From Glaciecola sp. UBA2563 (GTDB lineage Bacteria > Pseudomonadota > Gammaproteobacteria > Enterobacterales > Alteromonadaceae), in the NCBI GenBank assembly GCA_002340325.1, contig DDLV01000095.1:1-64000 (forward strand): 64,000 bases of DNA, read 5' to 3'. Below the pieces are notes generated by a model. It was not told the origin of the DNA. It saw only the letters and a program-made list of their open reading frames with translations, and ran no database searches. Below are positions 37,884-46,441 of the stretch, in pieces (the first letter of the stretch is position 1; each line of letters begins with the position of its first letter). Both the position numbers and the translations under genes were made by a program.

Positions 37884-38795
37884 TCAAGGCGATTTAATCT
37901 TTCTAAATTCATAAAATCTAGTCGGGATATTTTTTCTTTCTTCACTGAGCGTATAAAAAGCATGCCCATCTTTACTCCACGCAATTGCCTCACCTTGAGG
38001 TTCTCTTTGGTATGGAATGCGCACGCTGTCTCGTAACAAAACGTCAGCAATCGATTCGTTACCTGTGCGCCGCCATAGAAAGATTTCATCGTAGGTCTTG
38101 AGTAGTATTTCACTTCCATCTCGCGAAACATCACCTGCGACGGCATTTCTGAAGGGCAACTCACCTTTTTCAATGAGGACATTGACGTCATCTTTCGAGT
38201 ATGGATACGCTAATTCAAATATCTTGGAATGCGTTTCTCGCTTTGAGACAACAACGATGTCTTTCGTTAATGGGTCTACTAGTAGACTCTCTGCGTCTCT
38301 TGTTGCAACGGGATAAGCAAACTCGATGGTCTCAAAATCGGTAATCGCAATGTTTGTTTCGCTGTCTATATACATTGGTTCGGGAAAGCGATAAATGAAT
38401 TTGTCGTTATACTGTGCTTTGTTATCACCTATTTCAGCGACATATATATATGGCACACCATCTTCCAAATTAATCGCAATATCTTCCCAGTCCCGGGCTT
38501 TAAGTCCCTTCAAGGTTGCAATCGCTAGCGTTTCTCCAGACGTATTCACAAGAAACAGCCTTGGTTTATCGCCACTATCATTATGAACCCAGAATGCATC
38601 TTGATGATATTGGCTTGCGGCTATTCCAGAGGCTTCATCAATATCATCATCGTTCAATACTGGAAATGCGGTTTGAGTATGAAACAATGATGTATCCATT
38701 GGAACAGATGGCGTTTCTACGCTGATAAACTCTTCAAGATGACGACAGCTTAGAACCGAGAAACATAATACAAAGAAAAAGAGATATTTTGTCAT
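37884..38795 (-). CDS. Beta-propeller lipoprotein (SdiA-regulated/phytase-like type), unknown function
   Basis: The 303-residue product has lipobox Cys17 (SVLSC). The body begins EASGIAASQYHQDAFWVHNDSGDKPRLFLVN and goes on to GLKARDWEDIAI, IYVAEIGDN and AESLLVDPLTKDIVVVSKRE. These are repeated strand pairs with acidic turns, as in six-bladed propellers that often bind calcium. Proteins like this are often annotated only as hypothetical. It is not close to the beta-helix lipoproteins in sequence but shares strand and general location. It could be an esterase-like or sugar-phosphate-binding protein; I do not assign a function. Confidence 0.7.
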   Translation of the reverse strand: MTKYLFFFVLCFSVLSCRHLEEFISVETPSVPMDTSLFHTQTAFPVLNDDDIDEASGIAASQYHQDAFWVHNDSGDKPRLFLVNTSGETLAIATLKGLKARDWEDIAINLEDGVPYIYVAEIGDNKAQYNDKFIYRFPEPMYIDSETNIAITDFETIEFAYPVATRDAESLLVDPLTKDIVVVSKRETHSKIFELAYPYSKDDVNVLIEKGELPFRNAVAGDVSRDGSEILLKTYDEIFLWRRTGNESIADVLLRDSVRIPYQREPQGEAIAWSKDGHAFYTLSEERKNIPTRFYEFRKIKSP

Positions 38796-39025
38796 TGAGA
38801 GGTTCGTTATTTTACATTTTCGATTTTTATTAATTGTCGCGGTTTAGGTTAGCATCTGCATTGGTCATTTTATATTTTTTTGTGCATAAAACAGATATTC
38901 AGCGATTGACAGGATCCGCAGTTTGTTCTTCCGTACTACCAATCGATATCATCCTATAGCACTGAAAATAATCCAGTTTGTATGTTTATGCATATTGACT
39001 TCTATTGAGTTAATAACATAGATAT

Positions 39026-39298
39026 ATGAAACAACCAAAAGAACTGTCTGAAAGTGATTTGTCTCGGGTTATCGAAATGGCATGGGAAGATAGGACGCCG
39101 TTTGAGGCAATTGAAGACCTTTACGGTTTAAGCGAGCCAGAAGTCATTGAGCTCATGCGTGCTAGCATCAATAGAAAAACATTTAATAACTGGCGCCAGC
39201 GTGTTTCGGGTCGCAAAACAAAGCATAAGGAGCTTCGCGACCCCAGTGTCGACCGTGGTTATTGTAAAACCCAGTACAAACATACACGTAAGCGCTAG
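39026..39298 (+). CDS. TIGR03643/DUF2805 family protein
   Basis: The 90-residue basic product carries SESDLSRVIEMAWEDRTPFEAIE, the GLSEPEVIELMRASI core, and RKTFNNWRQRVSGRKTKH. It matches TIGR03643, a small family with a helix-turn-helix-like N-terminal half and a basic tail, found in Gammaproteobacteria and Bacteroidetes. The function is unknown; a DNA- or RNA-binding role is plausible from charge. It is a single gene and its stop overlaps the convergent membrane-protein gene by 4 bases. Confidence 0.85.
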   Translation: MKQPKELSESDLSRVIEMAWEDRTPFEAIEDLYGLSEPEVIELMRASINRKTFNNWRQRVSGRKTKHKELRDPSVDRGYCKTQYKHTRKR

Positions 39299-40038
39299 GC
39301 CTCACCGCGTTCTAGTACTTTTTGATTGATGCTTGTGGCTGCGTTGTCAGACGATACGCCGCCTTCGCCGGACAAAATTCGTATTTTGGCAAAATGGCAG
39401 AGCGCCTTTAACATTAGCCCGTAAAGCAAGGTTAAAATACACACCGAAAATGCGGGTAAAATAACATCGGCGAAGGTGTCTTTTGTTGTATTGCCCGAAA
39501 TAGCAACTAAGCCTGCAACCACACCAAACCATGCCATTATCATCGCTGTTTGCCCAATGATTTCAAACATTTTGGCATAGCGTTGTCTTTGTTGAAGCGT
39601 TTTTAATGCGTTGTTGTTTATTAACAAGCTAAAGTGAGACAGAAAAGTGCCTTTTTCAGCATAAACGGCACCTGCTAAAATAGATGGAATGAGCACAATG
39701 ATGACACTGGGGATATTAACATACATACCATAGTCTCCGCCTAGAACAAGCGCCATCAACATAATCGCTATGACGCCGCACATACTCATAAAAAACATAA
39801 TCGAACCTCTCTGTGTTGTTAACCCGAAATTCCATAGAATGGAAATGATTTGTTTGTATAACCAAAACAATGCTTTTTGTTTGCTTTGTGCACGTTTGTT
39901 GTAAAAACCCTCTTCACAATCACCTATTAGTGGTTCTTGAAGGGATTCAGGAAGACTCCAGCGTAAGATAGCATTCGCAGAAGATGGGAGGTTGCTCCGC
40001 GAGGTCGATAGTGCTTCTTTATTAGGCTCTACCGTCAT
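39295..40038 (-). CDS. Membrane protein with permease-prefix-like domain, partner of PadR
   Basis: The product is 247 residues from ATG 40038, which overlaps the PadR stop as ATGA. The N-terminal part (about 20-65; LRWSLPESLQEPLIGDCEEGF) resembles the permease prefix domain that precedes ABC permeases in PadR operons. Here four hydrophobic segments follow (about 85-105, 115-135, 165-185 and 195-215) and no MacB-like permease core exists. It is a membrane protein that has kept the prefix domain but swapped or lost the transporter part. Function is unknown. Being coupled to PadR, it is probably the regulator's target. Confidence 0.7.
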   Translation of the reverse strand: MTVEPNKEALSTSRSNLPSSANAILRWSLPESLQEPLIGDCEEGFYNKRAQSKQKALFWLYKQIISILWNFGLTTQRGSIMFFMSMCGVIAIMLMALVLGGDYGMYVNIPSVIIVLIPSILAGAVYAEKGTFLSHFSLLINNNALKTLQQRQRYAKMFEIIGQTAMIMAWFGVVAGLVAISGNTTKDTFADVILPAFSVCILTLLYGLMLKALCHFAKIRILSGEGGVSSDNAATSINQKVLERGEA

Positions 40039-40400
40039 AGGATGTCTCCACAAGTTAACCCACGATTTGCACTTAAGTCAGGGTAATTTACATCTGCACT
40101 TAACGCTTCAAGTGCAGCTAGGCTGTTTTTTACCGCCAATTGACCTTCAGCGGTTACAATAAAATACTTTTTTGCCTTACCGCCTCGTTGTGCGGAGGCC
40201 TCTCCCATTTCAGAGGTAACAAGTCCTTTTCCCTGCATGCGCGATAGTGTTGTGTAAAGTGCGCCCAAACTCACTTCTCGTTTGCAACAGCTGAGTAACG
40301 TATTGCTAATCTCAATGCCATAGGAGCGATTGTTGACATGCAGGATTGCAAGCAAAATTAATTGCTCAAACTCACCTATAATCTTCTGTTCTCTGGACAT
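40035..40400 (-). CDS. PadR family transcriptional regulator
   Basis: The 121-residue winged-helix protein has the PadR pattern: EFEQLILLAILHVNNRSYGIEI, LGALYTTLSRMQGKGLVTSEMG and GGKAKKYFIVTAEGQLAV. The short form lacks the second C-terminal helical domain, as is usual for regulators in PadR/permease-prefix operons. It is coupled by an ATGA overlap to the membrane-protein gene. A palindrome 58 bases upstream may be its own operator. Confidence 0.92.
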   Translation of the reverse strand: MSREQKIIGEFEQLILLAILHVNNRSYGIEISNTLLSCCKREVSLGALYTTLSRMQGKGLVTSEMGEASAQRGGKAKKYFIVTAEGQLAVKNSLAALEALSADVNYPDLSANRGLTCGDIL

Positions 40401-40458
40401 TTGCTCATCATCTCTCTACTCATTACTACTACATTGTATAAGTAACTAACGTAAAAAA

Positions 40459-40476
40459 AGTATGAATTAATATACT
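40459..40476. promoter_or_regulatory. Candidate PadR operator
   Basis: AGTAT at 40459-40463 and ATACT at 40472-40476 form an inverted repeat with 8 bases between. PadR sites in other bacteria are ATGT/ACAT-type repeats with similar spacing. It lies just upstream of the PadR start, where an autoregulatory site is expected. Confidence 0.4.
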
Positions 40477-40563
40477 AAGGTATGTTTTACGCAGCCTTGA
40501 GAGTTACAGATAACCCCGTGCAATTTTAGACAGCATCCGCCATAATCGTGTGCTAAAAAATAC

Positions 40564-40638
40564 GCTCTGTTCGCGTCAACTGTTTTTATCGATTGAATGA
40601 GCGATGCATGATTAAACAACAGCTAACGCGAACGGAGC
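40564..40638. promoter_or_regulatory. Long imperfect hairpin in the pnuC leader
   Basis: The arms are 40564-40588 and 40614-40638. They begin GCTCTGTTCGCGT on the left, and the complement of the right begins GCTCCGTTCGCGT. The pairing continues imperfectly through AACTGTT and AACAGCT. The right arm ends in GGAGC, so the folded RNA would hide this AGGAG-like stretch. A tiny frame, ATG ATT TGA at 40646-40654, lies 8 bases past GGAG and right before the pnuC start. It could be a regulatory leader, but no known riboswitch is recognised. Confidence 0.55.
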
Positions 40639-40660
40639 CAAAAACAATGATTTGACGGTT

Positions 40661-41278
40661 ATGACAATACAGGATTTCGTGAGCGGCTTTTTAGGCGCAA
40701 GTCCAATCGAAATGATTGCCTCAGTGTGTGGATTTATTTGTGTTTTTCTCATCATAAAACGCAATATCTGGTGTTGGTTCTTTGGGTTAATACAAGTCTC
40801 TCTTTTCACTTATGTATTTTTTGAAAGCAAGCTCTATTCAAATGCGGGCTTGCATGTAATTTATATATTTTTGCAGTTCTACGGATGGTGGAATTGGCGT
40901 TCCCATAAAGACAATTCAGACGATATCGTTGTCGAGCACTCCACTACAACTTTCATGCTAACTATCGTTGCTTGCGCGTTGTTATCCACACTGTTAGTAG
41001 GTTTTATTATGAACACCTACACAGATGCAAATATGGCTTACTTAGATGCATTTATCGCCTGCACTAGCCTGATTGCTCAAGTGCTCTTAACGCGCCGATA
41101 TTGGTTTAACTGGGTGCTGTGGATATGTGTGAATGTGGTTTCAATTTACGTTTATTTTCAACAAGGGCTATATCCAACAGTACTGTTGTACGGCTGTTTC
41201 CTTGTTATGTGCTTGTTTGGCATCGCTGAGTGGCTAAAAAAATACAATGGTCAAAGCGGTATGGTTTCAGATGCATAG
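40661..41278 (+). CDS. pnuC: Nicotinamide riboside transporter PnuC
   Basis: The product is 205 residues from ATG 40661; TTG 40652 is an alternative. It has about seven hydrophobic segments. The family-typical tryptophan-rich region FYGWWNWRSHK sits after the third helix, and FGLIQVSLFTYVFFESKLYSNAGLH before it. A second repeat carries WFNWVLWICVNVVSIYVYF. PnuC carries nicotinamide riboside by facilitated diffusion, trapped by a kinase. The next gene is that kinase, 17 bases away. A hairpin in the leader may control it. Confidence 0.93.
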   Translation: MTIQDFVSGFLGASPIEMIASVCGFICVFLIIKRNIWCWFFGLIQVSLFTYVFFESKLYSNAGLHVIYIFLQFYGWWNWRSHKDNSDDIVVEHSTTTFMLTIVACALLSTLLVGFIMNTYTDANMAYLDAFIACTSLIAQVLLTRRYWFNWVLWICVNVVSIYVYFQQGLYPTVLLYGCFLVMCLFGIAEWLKKYNGQSGMVSDA

Positions 41279-41295
41279 TGTAAAAGGGTTTTGCC

Positions 41296-41841
41296 TTGTC
41301 AGACAATAAAGATCAAGTTATACGAATTGTGTTCATGGGTGCCCCGTCAACAGGCAAGACCACCATCGCGCAAAAAGTAGCGACACATTTTAATACTGAA
41401 TTTGTGGAAGAATACGGCCGCGAATACTGGCTCAAACATCAGGTAAACAGGCTGTTGACGCAAAAGCAACTGTTGCATATTGCCAAAGAGCAGATTCGGC
41501 TAGAAGAGATAGCTGCAGTCAAAGCGAATAGGTATTTAATTGTCGATACAAACGCATTGACTACTTGGCACTTTGCCATTGATTATTATGGCGAAGCGCT
41601 TCCGGAATTAGATAAATTAGCAGACGAAAGTAAAAACCGTTTTGATTACGTCTTTTTATGCAAAGACGACATCACGTTCGAAGATACTTGGGAGCGAAGT
41701 GGTCAGGTCAAGAGAAAGGCCTTTCAAGATTTTATCACGCATCAATTAGAAGCTAGAAACACTACCTATCACACACTCTCTGGCAGTGTCGAAACTCGAT
41801 TTAAACAAGTGCTCACTTGCCTTGGAGTATCCACTGATTAG
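41296..41841 (+). CDS. Nicotinamide riboside kinase-like ATPase (NadR C-terminal type)
   Basis: The 181-residue product starts at TTG 41296 with AAAAGGG 8 bases upstream. Walker A is GAPSTGKTT, followed by FVEEYGREYWLKHQ. LIVDTNALTTWHFAIDYYG, the DYVFLCKDDI strand and the ERSGQVKRKAFQDF segment match the ribosylnicotinamide kinase domain of NadR. There is no N-terminal adenylyltransferase or helix-turn-helix, so it is a free-standing kinase. It would phosphorylate the nicotinamide riboside that PnuC brings in, giving NMN for NAD. The gene converges with the TonB receptor gene. Confidence 0.88.
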   Translation: MSDNKDQVIRIVFMGAPSTGKTTIAQKVATHFNTEFVEEYGREYWLKHQVNRLLTQKQLLHIAKEQIRLEEIAAVKANRYLIVDTNALTTWHFAIDYYGEALPELDKLADESKNRFDYVFLCKDDITFEDTWERSGQVKRKAFQDFITHQLEARNTTYHTLSGSVETRFKQVLTCLGVSTD

Positions 41842-41884
41842 CGCCAAATTGACTGCCATATTCTCAAGTAAAACACGCCCCCAA

Positions 41885-41919
41885 TAAAAAACCCCTAACT
41901 GGTTAGCCAATTAGGGGTT
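41885..41919 (-). terminator. Intrinsic terminator of the TonB receptor gene (partly bidirectional)
   Basis: The stem AACCCCTAA (41890-41898) pairs with TTAGGGGTT (41911-41919), with an inner TGG/CCA extension. Read on the minus strand, a run of six T follows the stem, while the plus-strand side is weaker. It sits between the convergent kinase and receptor genes. Confidence 0.8.
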
Positions 41920-41938
41920 GCTCATTAGTCTGCTTATT

Positions 41939-44434
41939 TTAGAAAGTGTAAGTTACACTTGCTCCAAACGTCCTTGGCGGATTTGGATAAGCGTTAAAGC
42001 TGCCATTTTGAATCGGTGGTGGGAAACCAGACAAGAAATATTCGTCATTGGTTATATTTCGCACCCAAATTTGAGCAGCAAAGCCATTGTCAAAATCTAA
42101 CCCTGCACTAGCATTCCACGTTTTTACTTCTCTTCTGATTGAGTCAGGAATGTTAGAGACTAGCGGAATATCGTTTTCATATAGATAATCTGTTCTCACG
42201 TAGCCAAACCAGCCATTGTCCAAGTCGAAGTTGTACGTGGCACCGAGCGTAAAGCTTCTATCGTGAATACCGAATGGCTTTTCACCAGTAAGGTCAATAA
42301 CTGTCCCGCCGATGCCTGAAGCACCTACGAATGAATCATATATAGGGTCCAAGATGATACCGGAGAAAGTAATATCCAAATGCGACGTTGGCCGCCAAAT
42401 AGAGTCAAACTCGATCCCTTTGGTTGACTGCTGACCTGCGTTCGCAAGCACGAACCCCGTACCAACAAATGTCGATGATTGGAACCCTTCAATGGTTTGA
42501 TCAAAGAACGTGATGTTGAATGCGCCTGAACCAAACCTCGATTTCAAACCGATTTCAAATACTTCAGATTCTTCCGGTCCCGCAAATCTTGTACCGAACG
42601 ACTGATTAGCTTGCAGTAAGTCTGCTGCAGCGAGCGTTCCTTGGTCACCAGGGAACGGACGTGTATCCCGTGATAAGTTCCACGATGATGCTTTAAAGCC
42701 GGTTGCAGCGGTGGCGAAGATATTTACGTTATCATTAACTTCGTAAGCTATACGAAGGCTCCAAGTTGTTTTGCTGTCATCCGTTTTACCATCTTCGACT
42801 GAGTTCGGAAACACTAGCTGAGGAGGTAAAAATTGTGCACCTTGTCCTGCGGCTATTGCTGGGGGTGCTCCAAGTGGAACGAGCGGCGCTAGCTGCGGTG
42901 GAAGAAGCTCTGGGGTCGTCGTGCCTATCTGGAATATTTGCGGTAGTGTAAGCCCGGCTATTGTAGGATCGTTCACTAAATCTATAGCAGAAAATGCTTC
43001 AGTATTGACCGACGTAATGGTGACATCCTTGGTATCGTTGGTGTAACTTAAACCGAGTGTCGCCGTTAACCTGTCACTGAAGGAGTAATCGAGCGAAGTA
43101 AAGAATGAGTAAGCATCGTTATCTTGTGTAAACTGCGTATCGATAAACTGTCCAGCTTGGAAGAAGGTGCCTGGTGCTTGACCGAATGCGAGTTCGTAGC
43201 CTCCAAGCAAGTCTGCAAGTCCAAGCACGTTAAAATATGCTCTCGTTGATTCGCCATAAGATAAAAGGGTGCCGGTATCAACTTCCTCTTGGAAAATAAA
43301 CGCGCCTACCATCCATTGGAAGTCGCCATCGCCGGTAGAGGTCAATCTTAGCTCTTGCGTAAAGGTACTAATGTCGGTATCGCGTTCTTCCTGTAATATA
43401 TCCAATGAGGTAAAATCTACATCTCCGAAGTACCCTGATTGATTGTCACGATATGCCGTTATAGACGTTAAATCAAAACTATCATATTCAACGTCAATCT
43501 CTACAGAGATGCCACCGTCTTCGACAGTGTTTTTAGGATCTACATTCAGCGCAGATTGGTAAGAAAACGGGTCAGCATCGTCTAGTACAACACCCCCTAA
43601 TGCCCGCACGGCTGCGGTGGTTGGGCCGTTGATGAAATCAGCAACTGTACAGCACTGCTCGTCGATTTCAGAGTAGTCAGCAATGACTCGAATTGTTGTT
43701 GCATCTGAAGGAGTAAAGAGCAACTGTCCCCGCAGATTAAATCTGTCGCGGTCGTTTAATTCACCGAGACCAACAACGCTATCTGTATAGCCGTCTCTCA
43801 CGTTGACGCCACCGGAGATGCTAAACGCGGCGTTTTCTGAAATCCCGTTGGTGTAATATCCTTTGAGTAATCTCAAGTTGTAGTTGCCGACACCGACTTC
43901 GACTTTACCTTCTGGATCAAATGAAGGTGCTGCAGTTCTCACGTTAATAACACCTGCAGAGGCATTTTTACCAAATAGTGTACTTTGAGGACCGCTGAGT
44001 ACTTCGATTTGTTCTAATCTCGGTAAGTCACCAATTTGTGCAGCGGCTCTGGAGCGGTATACACCATCGATAAAAACACCTACTGAAGGTTCAATCCCGA
44101 TATTATTAGTACCGTTACCAAAACCGCGAATCGCAAAGTTAGTGTTTGCAGAGGTTTCAAGCGGGGTTACTCGTAATGTTGGAACGACAGCTTGTAAGTC
44201 TTGAATGTCGAGTATTTTTGTTTGTTCGACTGTTTCAGCACTGGTCACGGTTATCGCGATAGGCGTTTCTTGTAACCCCGTTTCTCTTTTTGAAGCGGTT
44301 ACCATGATGACTTCAGGTGCATCCTCGGCATCTGCGTTATTCGTGTCCGAGTCCTGAGCCAAAGCTGTTTGCGCGGTAAGCCCTAAGGATAACGCCAAAA
44401 CACTAGCAATTGGCGTGTGTGTAAATTTTCTCAT
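41939..44434 (-). CDS. TonB-dependent receptor
   Basis: The 831-residue product has a signal peptide ending ALA-QDS and a TonB box (VIMVTAS). The plug domain has TSANTNFAIRGFGNGTNNIGIEPSVGVFIDGVY and SGPQSTLFGKNASAGVINV. The barrel ends TFGASVTYTF. The plug is of the type common in receptors for plant-derived or polyaromatic compounds and vitamins in Sphingomonads and Alteromonads, not a classic siderophore type. The pnuC-kinase pair converges on it, which raises the idea of an NAD-precursor receptor, but the units are transcribed separately, so this is speculative. A repeated CGATAT palindrome lies upstream. Confidence 0.92.
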   Translation of the reverse strand: MRKFTHTPIASVLALSLGLTAQTALAQDSDTNNADAEDAPEVIMVTASKRETGLQETPIAITVTSAETVEQTKILDIQDLQAVVPTLRVTPLETSANTNFAIRGFGNGTNNIGIEPSVGVFIDGVYRSRAAAQIGDLPRLEQIEVLSGPQSTLFGKNASAGVINVRTAAPSFDPEGKVEVGVGNYNLRLLKGYYTNGISENAAFSISGGVNVRDGYTDSVVGLGELNDRDRFNLRGQLLFTPSDATTIRVIADYSEIDEQCCTVADFINGPTTAAVRALGGVVLDDADPFSYQSALNVDPKNTVEDGGISVEIDVEYDSFDLTSITAYRDNQSGYFGDVDFTSLDILQEERDTDISTFTQELRLTSTGDGDFQWMVGAFIFQEEVDTGTLLSYGESTRAYFNVLGLADLLGGYELAFGQAPGTFFQAGQFIDTQFTQDNDAYSFFTSLDYSFSDRLTATLGLSYTNDTKDVTITSVNTEAFSAIDLVNDPTIAGLTLPQIFQIGTTTPELLPPQLAPLVPLGAPPAIAAGQGAQFLPPQLVFPNSVEDGKTDDSKTTWSLRIAYEVNDNVNIFATAATGFKASSWNLSRDTRPFPGDQGTLAAADLLQANQSFGTRFAGPEESEVFEIGLKSRFGSGAFNITFFDQTIEGFQSSTFVGTGFVLANAGQQSTKGIEFDSIWRPTSHLDITFSGIILDPIYDSFVGASGIGGTVIDLTGEKPFGIHDRSFTLGATYNFDLDNGWFGYVRTDYLYENDIPLVSNIPDSIRREVKTWNASAGLDFDNGFAAQIWVRNITNDEYFLSGFPPPIQNGSFNAYPNPPRTFGASVTYTF

Positions 44435-44764
44435 TATTGTCTACCCTAAATAGTTGGTGTTCACCCATGTAAAACACTATTTATTGTGTGAATCGCAGTT
44501 GCCCGCGAAATTTGCCACTAACGCCGTGCAATAAAAAACTATCCTTAGTCTTGCGCACGTCAAATTTAGCAGCGCTGAACGATATCAAAAAACATATCGT
44601 AAAGTAAGCGATATGTAATTTATTTGTTAAATATAGGCCACTTAAATAAAAATAGGTAATGTAGAATATTTGTTCTTGAAAGATTCTTGTATAAATCTCA
44701 TCTTACCAGTGATTCTAATTTAGACTAAAGCCTAATAATTTAAAGGTGATTTAATTTAGGATAC
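44435..44764. promoter_or_regulatory. Upstream region of TonB receptor with three CGATAT half-sites
   Basis: About 330 bp without a gene. CGATAT (44580-44585), ATATCG (44594-44599) and CGATAT (44609-44614) are spaced 14-15 bases apart. The second and third lie in an 8-bp inverted repeat (44592-44599 with 44609-44616) with a 9-base gap. The arrangement suggests a regulator binding about 150 bases before the receptor gene. Confidence 0.4.
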
Positions 44765-44788
44765 AAAAAACCCGGCCAAATGGCCGGG
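44765..44788 (-). terminator. Rho-independent terminator of ilvC
   Basis: An 8-bp GC-rich stem (CCCGGCCA 44771-44778 with TGGCCGGG 44781-44788) is followed on the minus strand by six T (44770-44765). It lies 50 bases past the ilvC stop. Confidence 0.88.
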
Positions 44789-44840
44789 TAAAAAGGAGCT
44801 TATAAAAGCACCTAACGACAGAATTTAACAAAAAAGCAAT

Positions 44841-46319
44841 CTATGAGAGGATTGCTTTCATATCGGTCATGTAACCTCTGAGGATAGATCCAACGGTTTC
44901 AACACCGTGGGAACGAATTGCGCTATTAACGTTAACTAGTGTCATATTGTCTGCACTATTCGAGCTATTCGACATTCCCTTTCCTAGGAATTCTGAAGAT
45001 AACGTTGGTAATACTTTTTCATTTAAGAGTGGTATCGCAGCATTGGCGAACAGATAATTACCATATTCAGCTGTATCCGAGATGACAACGTTCATTTCAT
45101 ATAAGCGCTTACGCGATATGGTATTTGAAATTAGCGGCGTCTCGTGAAGTGACTCGTAATAGGCTGATTCAGGTAGAATTCCAGCTTCTACCATAACGTC
45201 ATATGCTAGTTCGACGCCTGCTTTTATGCACCCTACGAGGTAAATGCCGTTATCGAAAAACTCTTGGTCATCAATCTTTCCGTCATAAACAGGCGCAGTT
45301 TCAAACCCTGTTTTTCCAGTTTCTTCACGCCAAGTAAGTAGGTTAATATCATCATTAGCCCAGTCTTCCATCATAGTACTGGAAAAGACACCGCTTAGAA
45401 TATCATCTTGGTGTTTCTCAAAAAGAGGTCGGAATAATACCTTTAACTCTTCTGAAAGTTCGTGAGCTGCAATCTTTGCAGGATTAGACAGCCTATCCAT
45501 CATGAGTGTTACGCCGCCTATTTTTAGTGCTTCCGTTATGGCTTCAAGTCCATATTGAATCAACGCAGCAGCATAGTCTGGCGCGATACCATCTGCGACC
45601 ATTTTGTCATAGCCAGTGACAGCTGCAGCTTGCTGCATGCCACACAGAATTGTTTGCTCACCCATTAGATCTGATTTGACTTCGGCGACAAAAGAGCTTT
45701 CCAAGACACCTGCTCTGTCACCGCCCGTCGCGCTTGCAAGCGCTTTGGCTATTTGCCAGCCTTTATTCTCAGGGTCATTTTCTGGATGTACAGCTATAAG
45801 TGTGGGTACACCAAAACCGCGCTTGTATTCTTCACGGACTTCAGTTCCCGGACACTTAGGCGCGCACATAACGACTGTGATATCTTCTCTTATTTGCTGA
45901 CCTTCTTCTACGATATTAAAACCATGAGAATAACCGAGAGCAGCTCCCTCTTTCATAAGCGGCATTACTGCTTCAACGACGCTTGCGTGTTGCTTATCTG
46001 GCGTTAAGTTGTAAACAAAATCTGCAGAAGGTATTAGTTGCTCATAGGTGCCAACTGTAAAGCCATTGTCCGACGCTCGTTGAAAGGAAGCTCTTTTTTC
46101 ATCGATGGCCGCTTGGCGTAACGCATAGCTCACGTCCAGACCAGAATCACGCATGTTCAACCCTTGGTTTAGACCCTGAGCACCGCACCCTACAATTACG
46201 ATTTTTTTACCTTTTAAGGCATTGCATCCATCGTCAAACTCGGCGCGTTCCATGAACCGACATTGACCAAGTTGTTCGCGTTGTTTACGAAAAGGTAGAC
46301 TGTTGAAATAATTTGCCAT
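44841..46319 (-). CDS. ilvC: Ketol-acid reductoisomerase (class II)
   Basis: The product is 492 residues from ATG 46319 ([16 protein letters not shown]), which lines up with E. coli IlvC; a frame open to 46379 lacks homology at its front. The enzyme isomerises and reduces acetolactate and acetohydroxybutyrate in valine, leucine and isoleucine synthesis. The NADPH-binding [15 protein letters not shown] and the acid-rich metal site with two C-terminal knotted repeats are those of the long class II form. It is divergent from ilvY and ends in an intrinsic terminator. No clear ribosome binding site precedes this ATG. Confidence 0.97.
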   Translation of the reverse strand: MANYFNSLPFRKQREQLGQCRFMERAEFDDGCNALKGKKIVIVGCGAQGLNQGLNMRDSGLDVSYALRQAAIDEKRASFQRASDNGFTVGTYEQLIPSADFVYNLTPDKQHASVVEAVMPLMKEGAALGYSHGFNIVEEGQQIREDITVVMCAPKCPGTEVREEYKRGFGVPTLIAVHPENDPENKGWQIAKALASATGGDRAGVLESSFVAEVKSDLMGEQTILCGMQQAAAVTGYDKMVADGIAPDYAAALIQYGLEAITEALKIGGVTLMMDRLSNPAKIAAHELSEELKVLFRPLFEKHQDDILSGVFSSTMMEDWANDDINLLTWREETGKTGFETAPVYDGKIDDQEFFDNGIYLVGCIKAGVELAYDVMVEAGILPESAYYESLHETPLISNTISRKRLYEMNVVISDTAEYGNYLFANAAIPLLNEKVLPTLSSEFLGKGMSNSSNSADNMTLVNVNSAIRSHGVETVGSILRGYMTDMKAILS

Positions 46320-46400
46320 GAGTAGCGTCGCCATAGTTGAGTGTGCTAAGTAATGGACGGCATGGTAGGATAAAATCAATGTTGTTTAAATTGAATTAAT

Positions 46401-46427
46401 TGAAATATAATATTTCATATTATGAAA
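46401..46427. promoter_or_regulatory. Candidate IlvY operator between ilvC and ilvY
   Basis: Two overlapping palindromes are visible. TGAAATA (46401-46407) pairs with TATTTCA (46411-46417), and TTTCAT (46413-46418) pairs with ATGAAA (46422-46427). A tandem palindrome in the divergent ilvY-ilvC gap is what is known for the E. coli IlvY operators. The site lies about 15 bases before ilvY and 80 before ilvC. Confidence 0.6.
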
Positions 46428-46441
46428 CCATAAGTTGAACT

